A stretch of DNA of 6,927 nt from an uncultured Prevotellaceae bacterium (GTDB lineage Bacteria > Bacteroidota > Bacteroidia > Bacteroidales > Bacteroidaceae), in contig CAMPCG010000155.1 of assembly GCA_946644025.1 (NCBI GenBank), forward strand, positions 1 to 6,927, read 5' to 3'. The notes under the pieces were generated by a model. It was not told the origin of the DNA. It ran no database searches and saw nothing but the letters and a program-made list of their open reading frames with translations. The translations under genes and the position numbers were made by a program. Of the stretch, positions 1-5,263 are shown piece by piece. Position 1 is the first letter of the stretch; each line of letters begins with the position of its first letter.

Positions 1-373
1 GGTGGATGGCAATGCCCACCAGCGAGACGAGCACGCTCCAGGTGAGGGCACAGACCAGCGACTTGCGCAGCACGCGCCGCGCACTGTCAAAATCGTTGGC
101 ACCGATGAAGTGGGCCACCTGCACGGAGAAACCCATGTTCACCGACGACGACAGACCGCCGATGAGCCACATCGTGGTCTCCACCAGACCGATGGCCGCA
201 GTGGCCTTCTCGCCCAGATGGCCCACCATCGAGGCGTCGATGAAGAACATCACCGTGGCCGAAATCTGGGCCAGGATGGACGGCACAGACAGCTCGACAA
301 TGAGCCGCAGACGCTCGCTGCGAGTCATCGTGCGGCCCTCACGGATATAGGATAGAAGGTCTTGCTTCGGCAT
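1..373 (-). CDS. MATE-family multidrug/cation efflux transporter, N-terminal part (partial)
   Basis: Read on the minus strand from ATG at 373-371, the frame stays open for 124 codons to the left edge of the window, so only the N-terminal quarter or so of a roughly 450-residue family is present. A short cytoplasmic start (MPKQDLLSYIREGRTM) leads into a first membrane helix at about residues 25-47, containing SVPSILAQ and FFIDASMVG. The segment GHLGEKATAAIGL, a second hydrophobic stretch at 63-90, then GANDFDSARRVLRKS and a third helix from about 105 follow. The MVG.LG..A.AAIGL pattern and the later 'GA.D...A' turn are characteristic of MATE transporters, which export drugs or other organic cations in exchange for Na+ or H+ at the inner membrane. 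The substrate cannot be inferred. M16 is an alternative start, but M1 lies a sensible distance from the promoter and matches the usual start of Bacteroidales members. The gene is divergent from the STAS/tat operon. Confidence 0.88.
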   Translation of the reverse strand, partial: MPKQDLLSYIREGRTMTRSERLRLIVELSVPSILAQISATVMFFIDASMVGHLGEKATAAIGLVETTMWLIGGLSSSVNMGFSVQVAHFIGANDFDSARRVLRKSLVCALTWSVLVSLVGIAIH

Positions 374-392
374 GGGATGCGATTGGAAGATG

Positions 393-425
393 CAAAGGTA
401 CGACAAAAATGTGAAAAGAGCGAAA
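393..425 (-). promoter_or_regulatory. Bacteroidota-type promoter for the MATE gene
   Basis: On the minus strand the -7 box reads TACCTTTG (400 to 393), a perfect TAnnTTTG. A weaker -33 box, TTTC (425 to 422), lies 21 bases upstream. Transcription would begin near 386-388, giving a leader of only about 13-15 bases before the ATG at 373. The match to the Bacteroidota primary sigma consensus is seen directly; the start site is inferred. Confidence 0.6.
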
Positions 426-430
426 GATTT

Positions 431-462
431 TTTGGTTGTTTCACAATTTTGTCGTACCTTTG
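431..462 (+). promoter_or_regulatory. Bacteroidota-type promoter for the STAS-tatAC-dinD-dprA run
   Basis: TTTG at 431-434 and TACCTTTG at 455-462 are separated by 20 bases, a full match to the Bacteroidota -33/-7 consensus. The expected start of transcription is near 468, giving a leader of about 22 bases to the ATG at 490. No second promoter of this quality was seen before the downstream genes, so this one probably serves the whole plus-strand run. Confidence 0.72.
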
Positions 463-489
463 CCCCACATTAATAAACTAGTATCAGCT

Positions 490-792
490 ATGAAGACAAC
501 ATTCAGAGAAGAAGGCAAGGAGTTTGTCATGGAGTTTGAGGGCCGCCTGGACACCGCCGCCGCCCCTCAGACAGAGAAAGACGTAGAGGTGCTCAACGAC
601 TGCATGGGTCACGACATCGTGCTCGACTGCACGAAGCTGGAGTACATATCGTCGAGCGGACTGCGCATCTTCCTCGGCATACTGAAGAACGCCAAGCCTA
701 AGGGCAGCCATGTTTTCATCACCGGACTGAGCGAAGAGCTGCAGAAGGTGTTTGCCATGACAGGCTTCACCAGCCTCTTCGAATATAAATAA
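490..792 (+). CDS. STAS-domain protein, anti-sigma factor antagonist-like
   Basis: A 100-residue protein consisting of a single STAS domain. The core is DIVLDCTKLEYISSSGLRIF at residues 42-61, which corresponds to the strand-turn-helix carrying the phosphorylatable serine in SpoIIAA/RsbV proteins (SSG at 55-57, where SpoIIAA has DSSGLG). The N-terminal part, EFVMEFEGRLDTAAAP, and the C-terminal VFITGLSEELQKVFAMTGF are also typical. Family members bind an anti-sigma kinase or another partner, and phosphorylation of the serine controls binding. The open frame extends upstream to 436, but those codons would overlap the promoter, so ATG 490 is the start. No RsbW-type kinase or phosphatase gene is nearby, so the partner is unknown. 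It is the first gene downstream of the promoter and lies 86 bases before tatA. Confidence 0.88.
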   Translation: MKTTFREEGKEFVMEFEGRLDTAAAPQTEKDVEVLNDCMGHDIVLDCTKLEYISSSGLRIFLGILKNAKPKGSHVFITGLSEELQKVFAMTGFTSLFEYK

Positions 793-798
793 TTCGAG

Positions 799-863
799 TT
801 CCGCAAGTAATGAAAGTACAGCGCAGCAGCGGCCAGAAAGGCCGTCGCGCGGAGCTTGCGGAA
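799..863 (+). other. Inverted repeat / likely RNA stem-loop between the STAS gene and tatA
   Basis: TTCCGCAAG at 799-807 and CTTGCGGAA at 855-863 are perfect 9-base reverse complements. Between them lies a second hairpin, CGGCC-AGAAA-GGCCG (830-844), with possible extension through GCGC 821-824 and 847-850. No U-tract follows, so this is not a standard intrinsic terminator. It could stabilise or cut the transcript, and so separate STAS from tat expression. The pairing is seen; the function is inferred. Confidence 0.5.
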
Positions 864-875
864 GTAAATGAATAA
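810..875 (+). CDS. Possible 21-residue small ORF upstream of tatA
   Basis: ATG at 810-812 opens a 21-codon frame ending in TAA at 873-875, directly abutting GTG 876 and ATG 879 of tatA. The predicted peptide starts MKVQRSSGQKGRRAELAE and is basic, with no hydrophobic segment. Nothing about it is recognised, and it lies entirely within the inverted-repeat region, so it may be chance. If translated, its stop so close to the tatA start would couple the two. Confidence 0.18.
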   Translation: MKVQRSSGQKGRRAELAEVNE

Positions 876-878
876 GTG

Positions 879-1058
879 ATGAACACGCTATTGTTTTTAG
901 GACTGGGCGGCCAGGAAATCCTGCTCATCGCCCTTGTGGTGCTGCTGCTCTTCGGCGGTGCCAAGATTCCCGAACTGATGCGCGGCCTGGGCAAGGGCGT
1001 GAAGAGCTTCAAGGAGGGGATGAAGGAAGTAGACGAAGAGGTGAAGGGCGAGAAGTGA
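879..1058 (+). CDS. tatA: Sec-independent protein translocase subunit TatA
   Basis: A 59-residue protein of the TatA/E type, the pore-forming or membrane-weakening subunit of the twin-arginine pathway that exports folded proteins across the inner membrane. A short N-terminus with a polar pair (Q12, E13) is followed by a single membrane helix (about residues 14-25), then the family hinge FGGAKIPEL (25-33). An amphipathic helix follows ([17 protein letters not shown], 35-51), then a short charged tail. The length is at the low end of the family. ATG 879 is preferred over the GTG immediately before it (876). tatC follows after 40 bases. No separate TatB is present, which fits the minimal TatA/TatC arrangement known in several phyla. 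Confidence 0.93.
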   Translation: MNTLLFLGLGGQEILLIALVVLLLFGGAKIPELMRGLGKGVKSFKEGMKEVDEEVKGEK

Positions 1059-1098
1059 CAAGGGGCTGCTCGCCGCGCCTGGCCTCACACCGTGTACC

Positions 1099-1878
1099 AT
1101 GAACCATGAAGTAGAGACGGGGACATTCTGGGACCATCTGGAGGTCCTGCGCTGGGTCATCGTCCGCTCGCTGGTGGTGACGGTGCTGTTTGGCGTGGTG
1201 GCCTTCTGCCTGAAAGACTGGCTCTTCGGCGTGGTGCTAGCCCCGCGCACCAGCGACTTCGTCACCTTCAGGCTGATGGGCGTAGAGCCGTTTGCCATCC
1301 ACCTGATGAACGTCGGACTTACCGAGCAGTTCACCACCCACATCAAGGTGTCGCTCTACGCCGGACTGCTCTGCGCCACGCCCTACGTGGTCTACGAGCT
1401 GTTCCGGTTTATCTCTCCCGGACTCTACGACCGCGAGCGTCGCGCCGGCCGGTGGGTGGTCGTCTCGGCCTGCTTCATGTTCCTGCTCGGCACGCTGGTC
1501 AACTATCTCCTTATCTTCCCTCTCACGGTGCGCTTCCTGGGCACCTACCAGGTGAGCCCCGACGTGGACAACATGCTCACCCTGCAAAGCTACATCGACA
1601 CGTTGCTCTCCATGAGCCTCGTCATGGGCATCATCTTCGAGCTGCCCGTGCTCTGCGCCATACTAGGGCGCATGGGCTTCATCAACAGCCAGCTCATGGC
1701 GGGCTACCGGCGCCATGCCGTCGTCGCCATTCTCGTCGTCGCCGCCATCATCACACCTACCACCGACATCTTCACCCTCTGCATCGTGGCCCTGCCCATC
1801 TGGCTGCTCTACGAGCTGAGCATCCTGCTCGTGCCTAAGAGGGCGAATGACAGCAAAACAGACTTATACGCCAAATGA
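1099..1878 (+). CDS. tatC: Twin-arginine translocase subunit TatC
   Basis: A 259-residue polytopic membrane protein matching TatC, which recognises the twin-arginine signal peptide. Residues 10-18 (FWDHLEVLR) correspond to the conserved cytoplasmic F..HL.ELR motif. The loop [14 protein letters not shown] (102-115) corresponds to the conserved F..PGL...ER segment. Six hydrophobic segments fall at about 19-39, 84-104, 118-140, 168-190, 205-220 and 223-243. The last pair is separated by TPTTD (219-223), a family hallmark. The length is normal. The final residues after VPKR ([10 protein letters not shown]) are encoded by noticeably more A/T-rich DNA and may have been affected by arrival of the next gene. 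The stop overlaps the start of dinD by ATGA. Confidence 0.94.
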   Translation: MNHEVETGTFWDHLEVLRWVIVRSLVVTVLFGVVAFCLKDWLFGVVLAPRTSDFVTFRLMGVEPFAIHLMNVGLTEQFTTHIKVSLYAGLLCATPYVVYELFRFISPGLYDRERRAGRWVVVSACFMFLLGTLVNYLLIFPLTVRFLGTYQVSPDVDNMLTLQSYIDTLLSMSLVMGIIFELPVLCAILGRMGFINSQLMAGYRRHAVVAILVVAAIITPTTDIFTLCIVALPIWLLYELSILLVPKRANDSKTDLYAK

Positions 1879-2702
1879 AGAAAGAAGAGATATTGGCATT
1901 GTTTGAGGAATTCGAACAGGCCGCCTGTGAAGTAAGCCAAGTGGAGTGCTGGAGTGCAAGAGACTTGCAGAAGCTGCTGGGATATCGCTTGTGGCAGAAC
2001 TTCAGCAAAGTAATCAGTAAGGCCAAAGAAGCATGTGAGAACGTGGGACAGCCACTATCAGACCATTTTATTGACGTCAATAAAAAGGTCGAGGTGGGAA
2101 GTGGCGCGTTTCGTGAAATCGATGACATCATGCTCACCCGCTATGCCTGCTATCTTGTTGCCCAAAATGGCGACCCCCGTAAACCGCAGATAGCCTTTGC
2201 CCAAACCTATTTTGCCGTACAGACCCGCAGGGCAGAGCTGATAGAACAACGCCTGTTAGAGGTGGAGCGTGTAAAAGCTCGTGCCAAATTGCAGGAGACG
2301 GAGAAGAAATTATCGGGTATACTTTACGAACGTGGCGTGAACGACCAAAGCTTTGCCGTCATCCGTTCCAAGGGCGACCAGGCTCTTTTCCACCTCAGTA
2401 CCAATATGATGAAACGCAAGATGGGGATGCCACAAAGCCGGCCCCTTGCCGACTTCCTGCCCACCATCAGCATAAAAGCCAAGGACTTTGCCGCTGAAAT
2501 GACCAGTGTCAATGTGCAGACAAAAGACCTTCATGGCGAAACGTCAATTACAAAAGAGCACGTCGACAACAATGCTGCCGTACGCCAAATGCTTGTCCAG
2601 CGTGGTATCGTCCCCGAGAATCTCCCGACCGCAGAGGACGTGAAGAAGGTAGAACGCAGATTGGCAAGTGAAGAGAAAAAGATGTTGAAGGATAAGAAAT
2701 GA
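1875..2702 (+). CDS. dinD: DinD-family (DNA-damage-inducible protein D-like) protein
   Basis: A 275-residue soluble protein resembling DinD. The N-terminal BRO-N-like region carries the family-typical stretches [20 protein letters not shown] (24-43), FIDVNKKVE (65-73), and [20 protein letters not shown] (87-106) followed by [16 protein letters not shown]. Residues 120-147 look like a charged helix or coiled coil. The second half ([19 protein letters not shown], then [18 protein letters not shown]) also follows the DinD pattern. E. coli DinD is SOS-induced and has been shown to disrupt RecA filaments; the same role here is an inference. No LexA-type operator was seen upstream, and expression is probably by read-through. 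It overlaps both tatC and dprA by ATGA. Its G+C is visibly lower than its neighbours (about 47% in 2281-2340 against about 67% in 3001-3060), which suggests acquisition. Confidence 0.85.
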   Translation: MKKEEILALFEEFEQAACEVSQVECWSARDLQKLLGYRLWQNFSKVISKAKEACENVGQPLSDHFIDVNKKVEVGSGAFREIDDIMLTRYACYLVAQNGDPRKPQIAFAQTYFAVQTRRAELIEQRLLEVERVKARAKLQETEKKLSGILYERGVNDQSFAVIRSKGDQALFHLSTNMMKRKMGMPQSRPLADFLPTISIKAKDFAAEMTSVNVQTKDLHGETSITKEHVDNNAAVRQMLVQRGIVPENLPTAEDVKKVERRLASEEKKMLKDKK

Positions 2703-3814
2703 AGTACGACCTGGCCCTTACCCGCCTGACGGGTTTCAACATCGACACGGCCCTGCGCCTCTACCGCGAGCTGGGCAGCGGCCGCAGCGTCTATGAGCAC
2801 CGCCGCGACCTGCGCGACGTGATGCCCGACTGCTCCGACCGCCTTGTCGCCACGCTGCAGCAGGACTGGAGCCTGCCGCTGGCCCGGGCGGAGCAGGAGC
2901 TGGAATTTGCCGAGAAGCACGGCATACGGGTGCTGCGGCTGGGCGGCGACGGCTATCCGCAGCGGCTGGCCGAGTGTGCCGACGCGCCCATCGTGCTCTA
3001 CTACCTGGGCTCGGCCGACCTGAACCAGCGCCGCGTCGTGAGCATCATTGGCACACGCCACTGCACGGTCTACGGCCAGGACCTCATACGCCGCTTCACC
3101 GCCGACCTGCACAGCCACTGCCCCGAGGTGCTCATCGTCAGCGGGCTGGCCTACGGCGTGGACATCTGCGCCCACCGCCACGCCCTGGCCAACGGCTACG
3201 ACACCGTAGGCGTGCTGGCCCACGGACTGGACATGGTCTACCCGCCACGCCACCGCGACACGGCCACGCAGATGCTGACCCGCGGCGGACTGCTCACCGA
3301 GTACATGAGCGAGACGGTGATAGACAAGCGCAACTTCGTGCAGCGCAACCGCATCGTGGCCGGCATGAGCGACGCCACCATCCTCGTGGAGAGCGCGGCA
3401 AAGGGCGGAGGGCTCATCACCACACGCATAGCCCAGGACTACGGGCGCAGCGTGTTTGCCTTTCCCGGTGCCGTAGGCGCGACGTACTCCGAGGGCTGCA
3501 ACAACCTGATACGCGACAACGGGGCACAGCTCATCACCTCGGCCGCCGACTTCGCCGAGTTCATGGGGTGGCAGACCGACAGCCGGCTGGCCCGCGCCCG
3601 GCAGGAAGGCATAGAAAGAAGCTGCTTCCCCAGCCTTCTGCCAGAGGAGCAGCTTGTAGTATCGATGCTGGACGCTTCAGGCGACCTGACGCTCAACACG
3701 CTTGCCGTAAAGACCGGCTTGCCCGCCGGCAAGCTTACCGCCCTGCTCTTCCAGCTGGAGATGAAGGGCGTAGTGAAGCCGCTGGCCGGTGGGGTGTATC
3801 ACCTGCTGAAGTAG
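2699..3814 (+). CDS. dprA: DNA-processing protein DprA (Smf)
   Basis: A 371-residue DprA. This protein binds incoming single-stranded DNA during natural transformation and loads RecA on it. A short helix-hairpin-helix-like N-terminus (residues 5-35) precedes the Rossmann-type DprA domain. Visible motifs are YPQRL (86-90), VVSIIGTR (113-120), [17 protein letters not shown] (147-163), [10 protein letters not shown] (176-185) and [14 protein letters not shown] (212-225). [16 protein letters not shown] (230-245), AFPGAVG (254-260) and [14 protein letters not shown] (266-279) follow. A winged-helix-like C-terminal region spans about 315-371 ([23 protein letters not shown]). Length and motifs are complete. 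The start ATG overlaps the dinD stop, with an AAGGA six bases upstream of it that may assist re-initiation. No other competence gene is in view, and Bacteroidota also carry dprA without proven transformability. Confidence 0.95.
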   Translation: MKYDLALTRLTGFNIDTALRLYRELGSGRSVYEHRRDLRDVMPDCSDRLVATLQQDWSLPLARAEQELEFAEKHGIRVLRLGGDGYPQRLAECADAPIVLYYLGSADLNQRRVVSIIGTRHCTVYGQDLIRRFTADLHSHCPEVLIVSGLAYGVDICAHRHALANGYDTVGVLAHGLDMVYPPRHRDTATQMLTRGGLLTEYMSETVIDKRNFVQRNRIVAGMSDATILVESAAKGGGLITTRIAQDYGRSVFAFPGAVGATYSEGCNNLIRDNGAQLITSAADFAEFMGWQTDSRLARARQEGIERSCFPSLLPEEQLVVSMLDASGDLTLNTLAVKTGLPAGKLTALLFQLEMKGVVKPLAGGVYHLLK

Positions 3815-3816
3815 CG

Positions 3817-3865
3817 GCACTTATCACTTCTCACTTATCACTTATCACTTCTCACTTCTCACTTC
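3817..3865. repeat. Tandem heptamer array, (TCACTTM)7
   Basis: Seven head-to-tail 7-base units run from 3817 to 3865. The first is GCACTTA and the other six are TCACTTC or TCACTTA. The array fills the gap between the convergent genes dprA (ends 3814) and the flavodiiron gene, and its right half encodes the last residues and the stop codon of the latter. Seven is not a multiple of three, so unit gain or loss within the coding half would alter the reading frame. No hairpin terminator is visible between the two genes. Confidence 0.85.
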
Positions 3866-5101
3866 CATCAGTCTCTGGGCCATTTCGCGTCCCAGCGCCT
3901 CGCACTGTGCGCAGGTCTCGGCAGTGAGGGCCTGACGTATCTCCACAGGCGTGCCCACGGCCTCGTAGTGCAGGTGCTCGTCGTTCCACCGCTGAATCTC
4001 GGCCACGGCCTTCGACGCCCAGCTGTAGGAGCCGAACCACCCGAAGAGGCGGCCCTTGATGTCCTTCTGCGAGAGCTCGTCGAGCAGCACGTTCATCTCG
4101 TGGTAGAGACCCGTGTTGTAGGTCGGTGCACCGACGATGAGGCCGCGATAGCGGAAGAGGTCGCGGATGATGTAGGAGTGGTGGGTCTTCGAGACGTTGT
4201 ACATCACGATGTTCTTCAACCCGGCAGCGGCGGCGCTGCGAGCGATGACCTCGGCAGCGCGCTCGGTGTTGCCGTACATCGTGCCGTAGCAGATGACGAG
4301 TCCCGGCTCGGCCTCATAGCGCGAGAGACGGTCGTAGATGCCGATGACGCGCTCCACGTGCTCATGCCACACAGGGCCGTGGGTGGCGCAGATGTAGTCC
4401 ACCTTCACGCCGGCCAGCTTCTTCAGGGCCATCTGCACGGGCGTGCCGTACTTGCCCACGATGTTGGAGTAGTAGCGCGTCATCTCGGGCCAGAACTCGT
4501 CGCAGTTCATCTGCTCGTCAATCCAGGCGCCGTTCAGCGCGCCGAAGCATCCGAAGGCGTCGCCGCTGAAGAGGACTGAGGCCCCCCCTACGGCCCCCGA
4601 GGGGGCTTCTATACTACCTTTCCCCTTAGTAGACGAGAGAGGGGTGACCAGCGTCATCATCGTCTCGGGCCAGTGTACCATGGGTGTGAGGACGAACTGC
4701 AGCTCGTGGCGGCCCAGGGAGAGGCGCTCGCCGTTCTTCACCTCGCGCAGGCCCTCGGTGAGGCGGTAGAAGCCGCTCATCATGTCGAAGGTCTTCTTGT
4801 TGCCGATAATCTGCACCCCGGGGTAGTACTGGCGCAGCAGTGCCAGCGAGCCGCTGTGGTCGGGCTCCATGTGGTTCACGACGACGTAGTCCAGCTGACG
4901 GTCGCCGAGCACCTGGCGCAGATTCTCCAGGAAGGGCAGGAAGAAGTCGGCCTCGACGGTGTCCACCAGGCAGGTCTTCTCGTCGTCGATGACGTAGGCG
5001 TTGTAGCTCACGCCGTGGGGCAGCGGCCAGAGGCCCTCGAAGAGCGACTTGTTGCGGTCGTTCACCCCAACGTAATAGATGCTGTCAGTAATCTGTTTCA
5101 T
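3845..5101 (-). CDS. fprA: A-type flavoprotein / flavodiiron protein (O2 or NO reductase)
   Basis: A 418-residue flavodiiron protein: an N-terminal metallo-beta-lactamase-like diiron domain (about 1-255) joined to a C-terminal flavodoxin domain (about 267-410). The diiron ligand set is visible: H77, E79, D81 and H82 in NHMEPDHSG, H143 in MVHWPE, D181 in FSGDAFG and H241 in ATHGPVW. The flavodoxin domain has YGTMYGNTERAAEVIA (272-287) for FMN phosphate, GAPTYNTGLYHEMN (324-337) and FGSYSWASKAV (356-366). These enzymes reduce O2 to water or NO to N2O in the cytoplasm, usually fed by rubredoxin, which is not in view. H143 to D181 spans 38 residues, about twice the roughly 19 I expect for the family, because of an apparent insertion. 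The final MEVRSEK is partly encoded by the heptamer array. It is convergent with dprA and divergent from speA, and is probably monocistronic. Confidence 0.93.
   Translation of the reverse strand: MKQITDSIYYVGVNDRNKSLFEGLWPLPHGVSYNAYVIDDEKTCLVDTVEADFFLPFLENLRQVLGDRQLDYVVVNHMEPDHSGSLALLRQYYPGVQIIGNKKTFDMMSGFYRLTEGLREVKNGERLSLGRHELQFVLTPMVHWPETMMTLVTPLSSTKGKGSIEAPSGAVGGASVLFSGDAFGCFGALNGAWIDEQMNCDEFWPEMTRYYSNIVGKYGTPVQMALKKLAGVKVDYICATHGPVWHEHVERVIGIYDRLSRYEAEPGLVICYGTMYGNTERAAEVIARSAAAAGLKNIVMYNVSKTHHSYIIRDLFRYRGLIVGAPTYNTGLYHEMNVLLDELSQKDIKGRLFGWFGSYSWASKAVAEIQRWNDEHLHYEAVGTPVEIRQALTAETCAQCEALGREMAQRLMEVRSEK
4580..4642 (-). repeat. Apparent in-frame inserted segment in the flavodiiron gene, G/C-run and palindrome rich
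   Basis: This stretch encodes about residues 154-174 (PLSSTKGKGSIEAPSGAVGG and one more alanine), which replace a short turn in the family. The DNA is unlike its surroundings: a run of seven C at 4582-4588, a near-palindrome GCCCCC-GA-GGGGGC at 4593-4606, then an A/T-richer part containing TACCTTTCCCCTTAGTAG. The peptide is of low complexity (Ser, Gly, Lys, Pro, Ala) and would fit a surface loop. It reads like a small dispersed repeat landed inside a coding region, but this cannot be confirmed from one copy. Confidence 0.5.
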
Positions 5102-5141
5102 TTTCTCGGTTTGTTAGTTTGCGGTTTAATGTAATTGGCTG

Positions 5142-5173
5142 CAAAATTACTGCTTTTTCCCCAAATGGCCAAA
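5142..5173 (-). promoter_or_regulatory. Bacteroidota-type promoter for the flavodiiron gene
   Basis: On the minus strand TTTG (5173 to 5170) is followed after 20 bases by TAATTTTG (5149 to 5142). Transcription would start near 5136, leaving a leader of about 35 bases before ATG 5101. Confidence 0.68.
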
Positions 5174-5189
5174 AAAAGAGTTTATTTAC

Positions 5190-5220
5190 TTTGCCAGTTC
5201 GGGGGAATGTAGTAATTTTG
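5190..5220 (+). promoter_or_regulatory. Bacteroidota-type promoter for speA
   Basis: TTTG at 5190-5193 and TAATTTTG at 5213-5220 are separated by 19 bases. The predicted start near 5226 gives a leader of about 38 bases to the ATG at 5264. No riboswitch-like fold was seen in this short leader. Confidence 0.7.
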
Positions 5221-5263
5221 CAGCCTAACAACCATCTCTAATCCCTAATCTCCTAACTTTGAA

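Larger units (their letters stand above)
392..463. repeat. 25-bp inverted repeat enclosing two mirrored promoters
   Basis: The arms 392-416 and 439-463 are reverse complements at 24 of 25 positions (single mismatch at 409/446) and are separated by 22 bases. Each arm begins with GCAAAGGTACGAC read outward to inward, so each holds one -7 box (TACCTTTG on its own strand). The -33 boxes of both promoters lie in the 22-base centre. The identity runs well beyond what the promoter consensus requires. It may be a shared operator, a hairpin, or two copies of a strong promoter sequence facing away from each other. Confidence 0.85.
5137..5225. repeat. 15-bp inverted repeat enclosing the mirrored fprA and speA promoters
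   Basis: GGCTGCAAAATTACT at 5137-5151 and its exact reverse complement at 5211-5225 flank a 59-base centre. Pairing continues in a second block: TTCCCC at 5157-5162 with GGGGAA at 5202-5207. Each outer arm holds a TAATTTTG -7 box on its own strand, and both -33 boxes lie in the centre. The design repeats that of the region at 392-463. Confidence 0.82.

Noticed and set aside
436..489. Upstream extension of the STAS gene to an earlier in-frame start
   Set aside because: These codons cover the -7 box and the predicted transcription start, and the added residues (MFHNFVVPLPH...) do not belong to the STAS domain. ATG 490 is the supported start.
3717..3734. Perfect 7-bp stem with a 4-base loop (GCTTGCC-CGCC-GGCAAGC)
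   Set aside because: It lies inside the dprA coding region about 80 bases before the stop and has no U-tract, so it is not a terminator. It is probably a product of the coding sequence for TGLPAGKL.
2974..3927. 317-codon frame overlapping dprA in another plus-strand frame
   Set aside because: The product is dominated by Arg, His, Pro and Gly, as expected from a +1 reading of G+C-rich codons. dprA itself is complete.
3968..4579. Long open frame (203 codons) on the plus strand opposite the flavodiiron gene
   Set aside because: It lies antisense to a gene with complete family motifs. Its predicted protein is rich in Val, His, Leu and Ala without any motif, which is typical of the shadow frame of a high-G+C gene.
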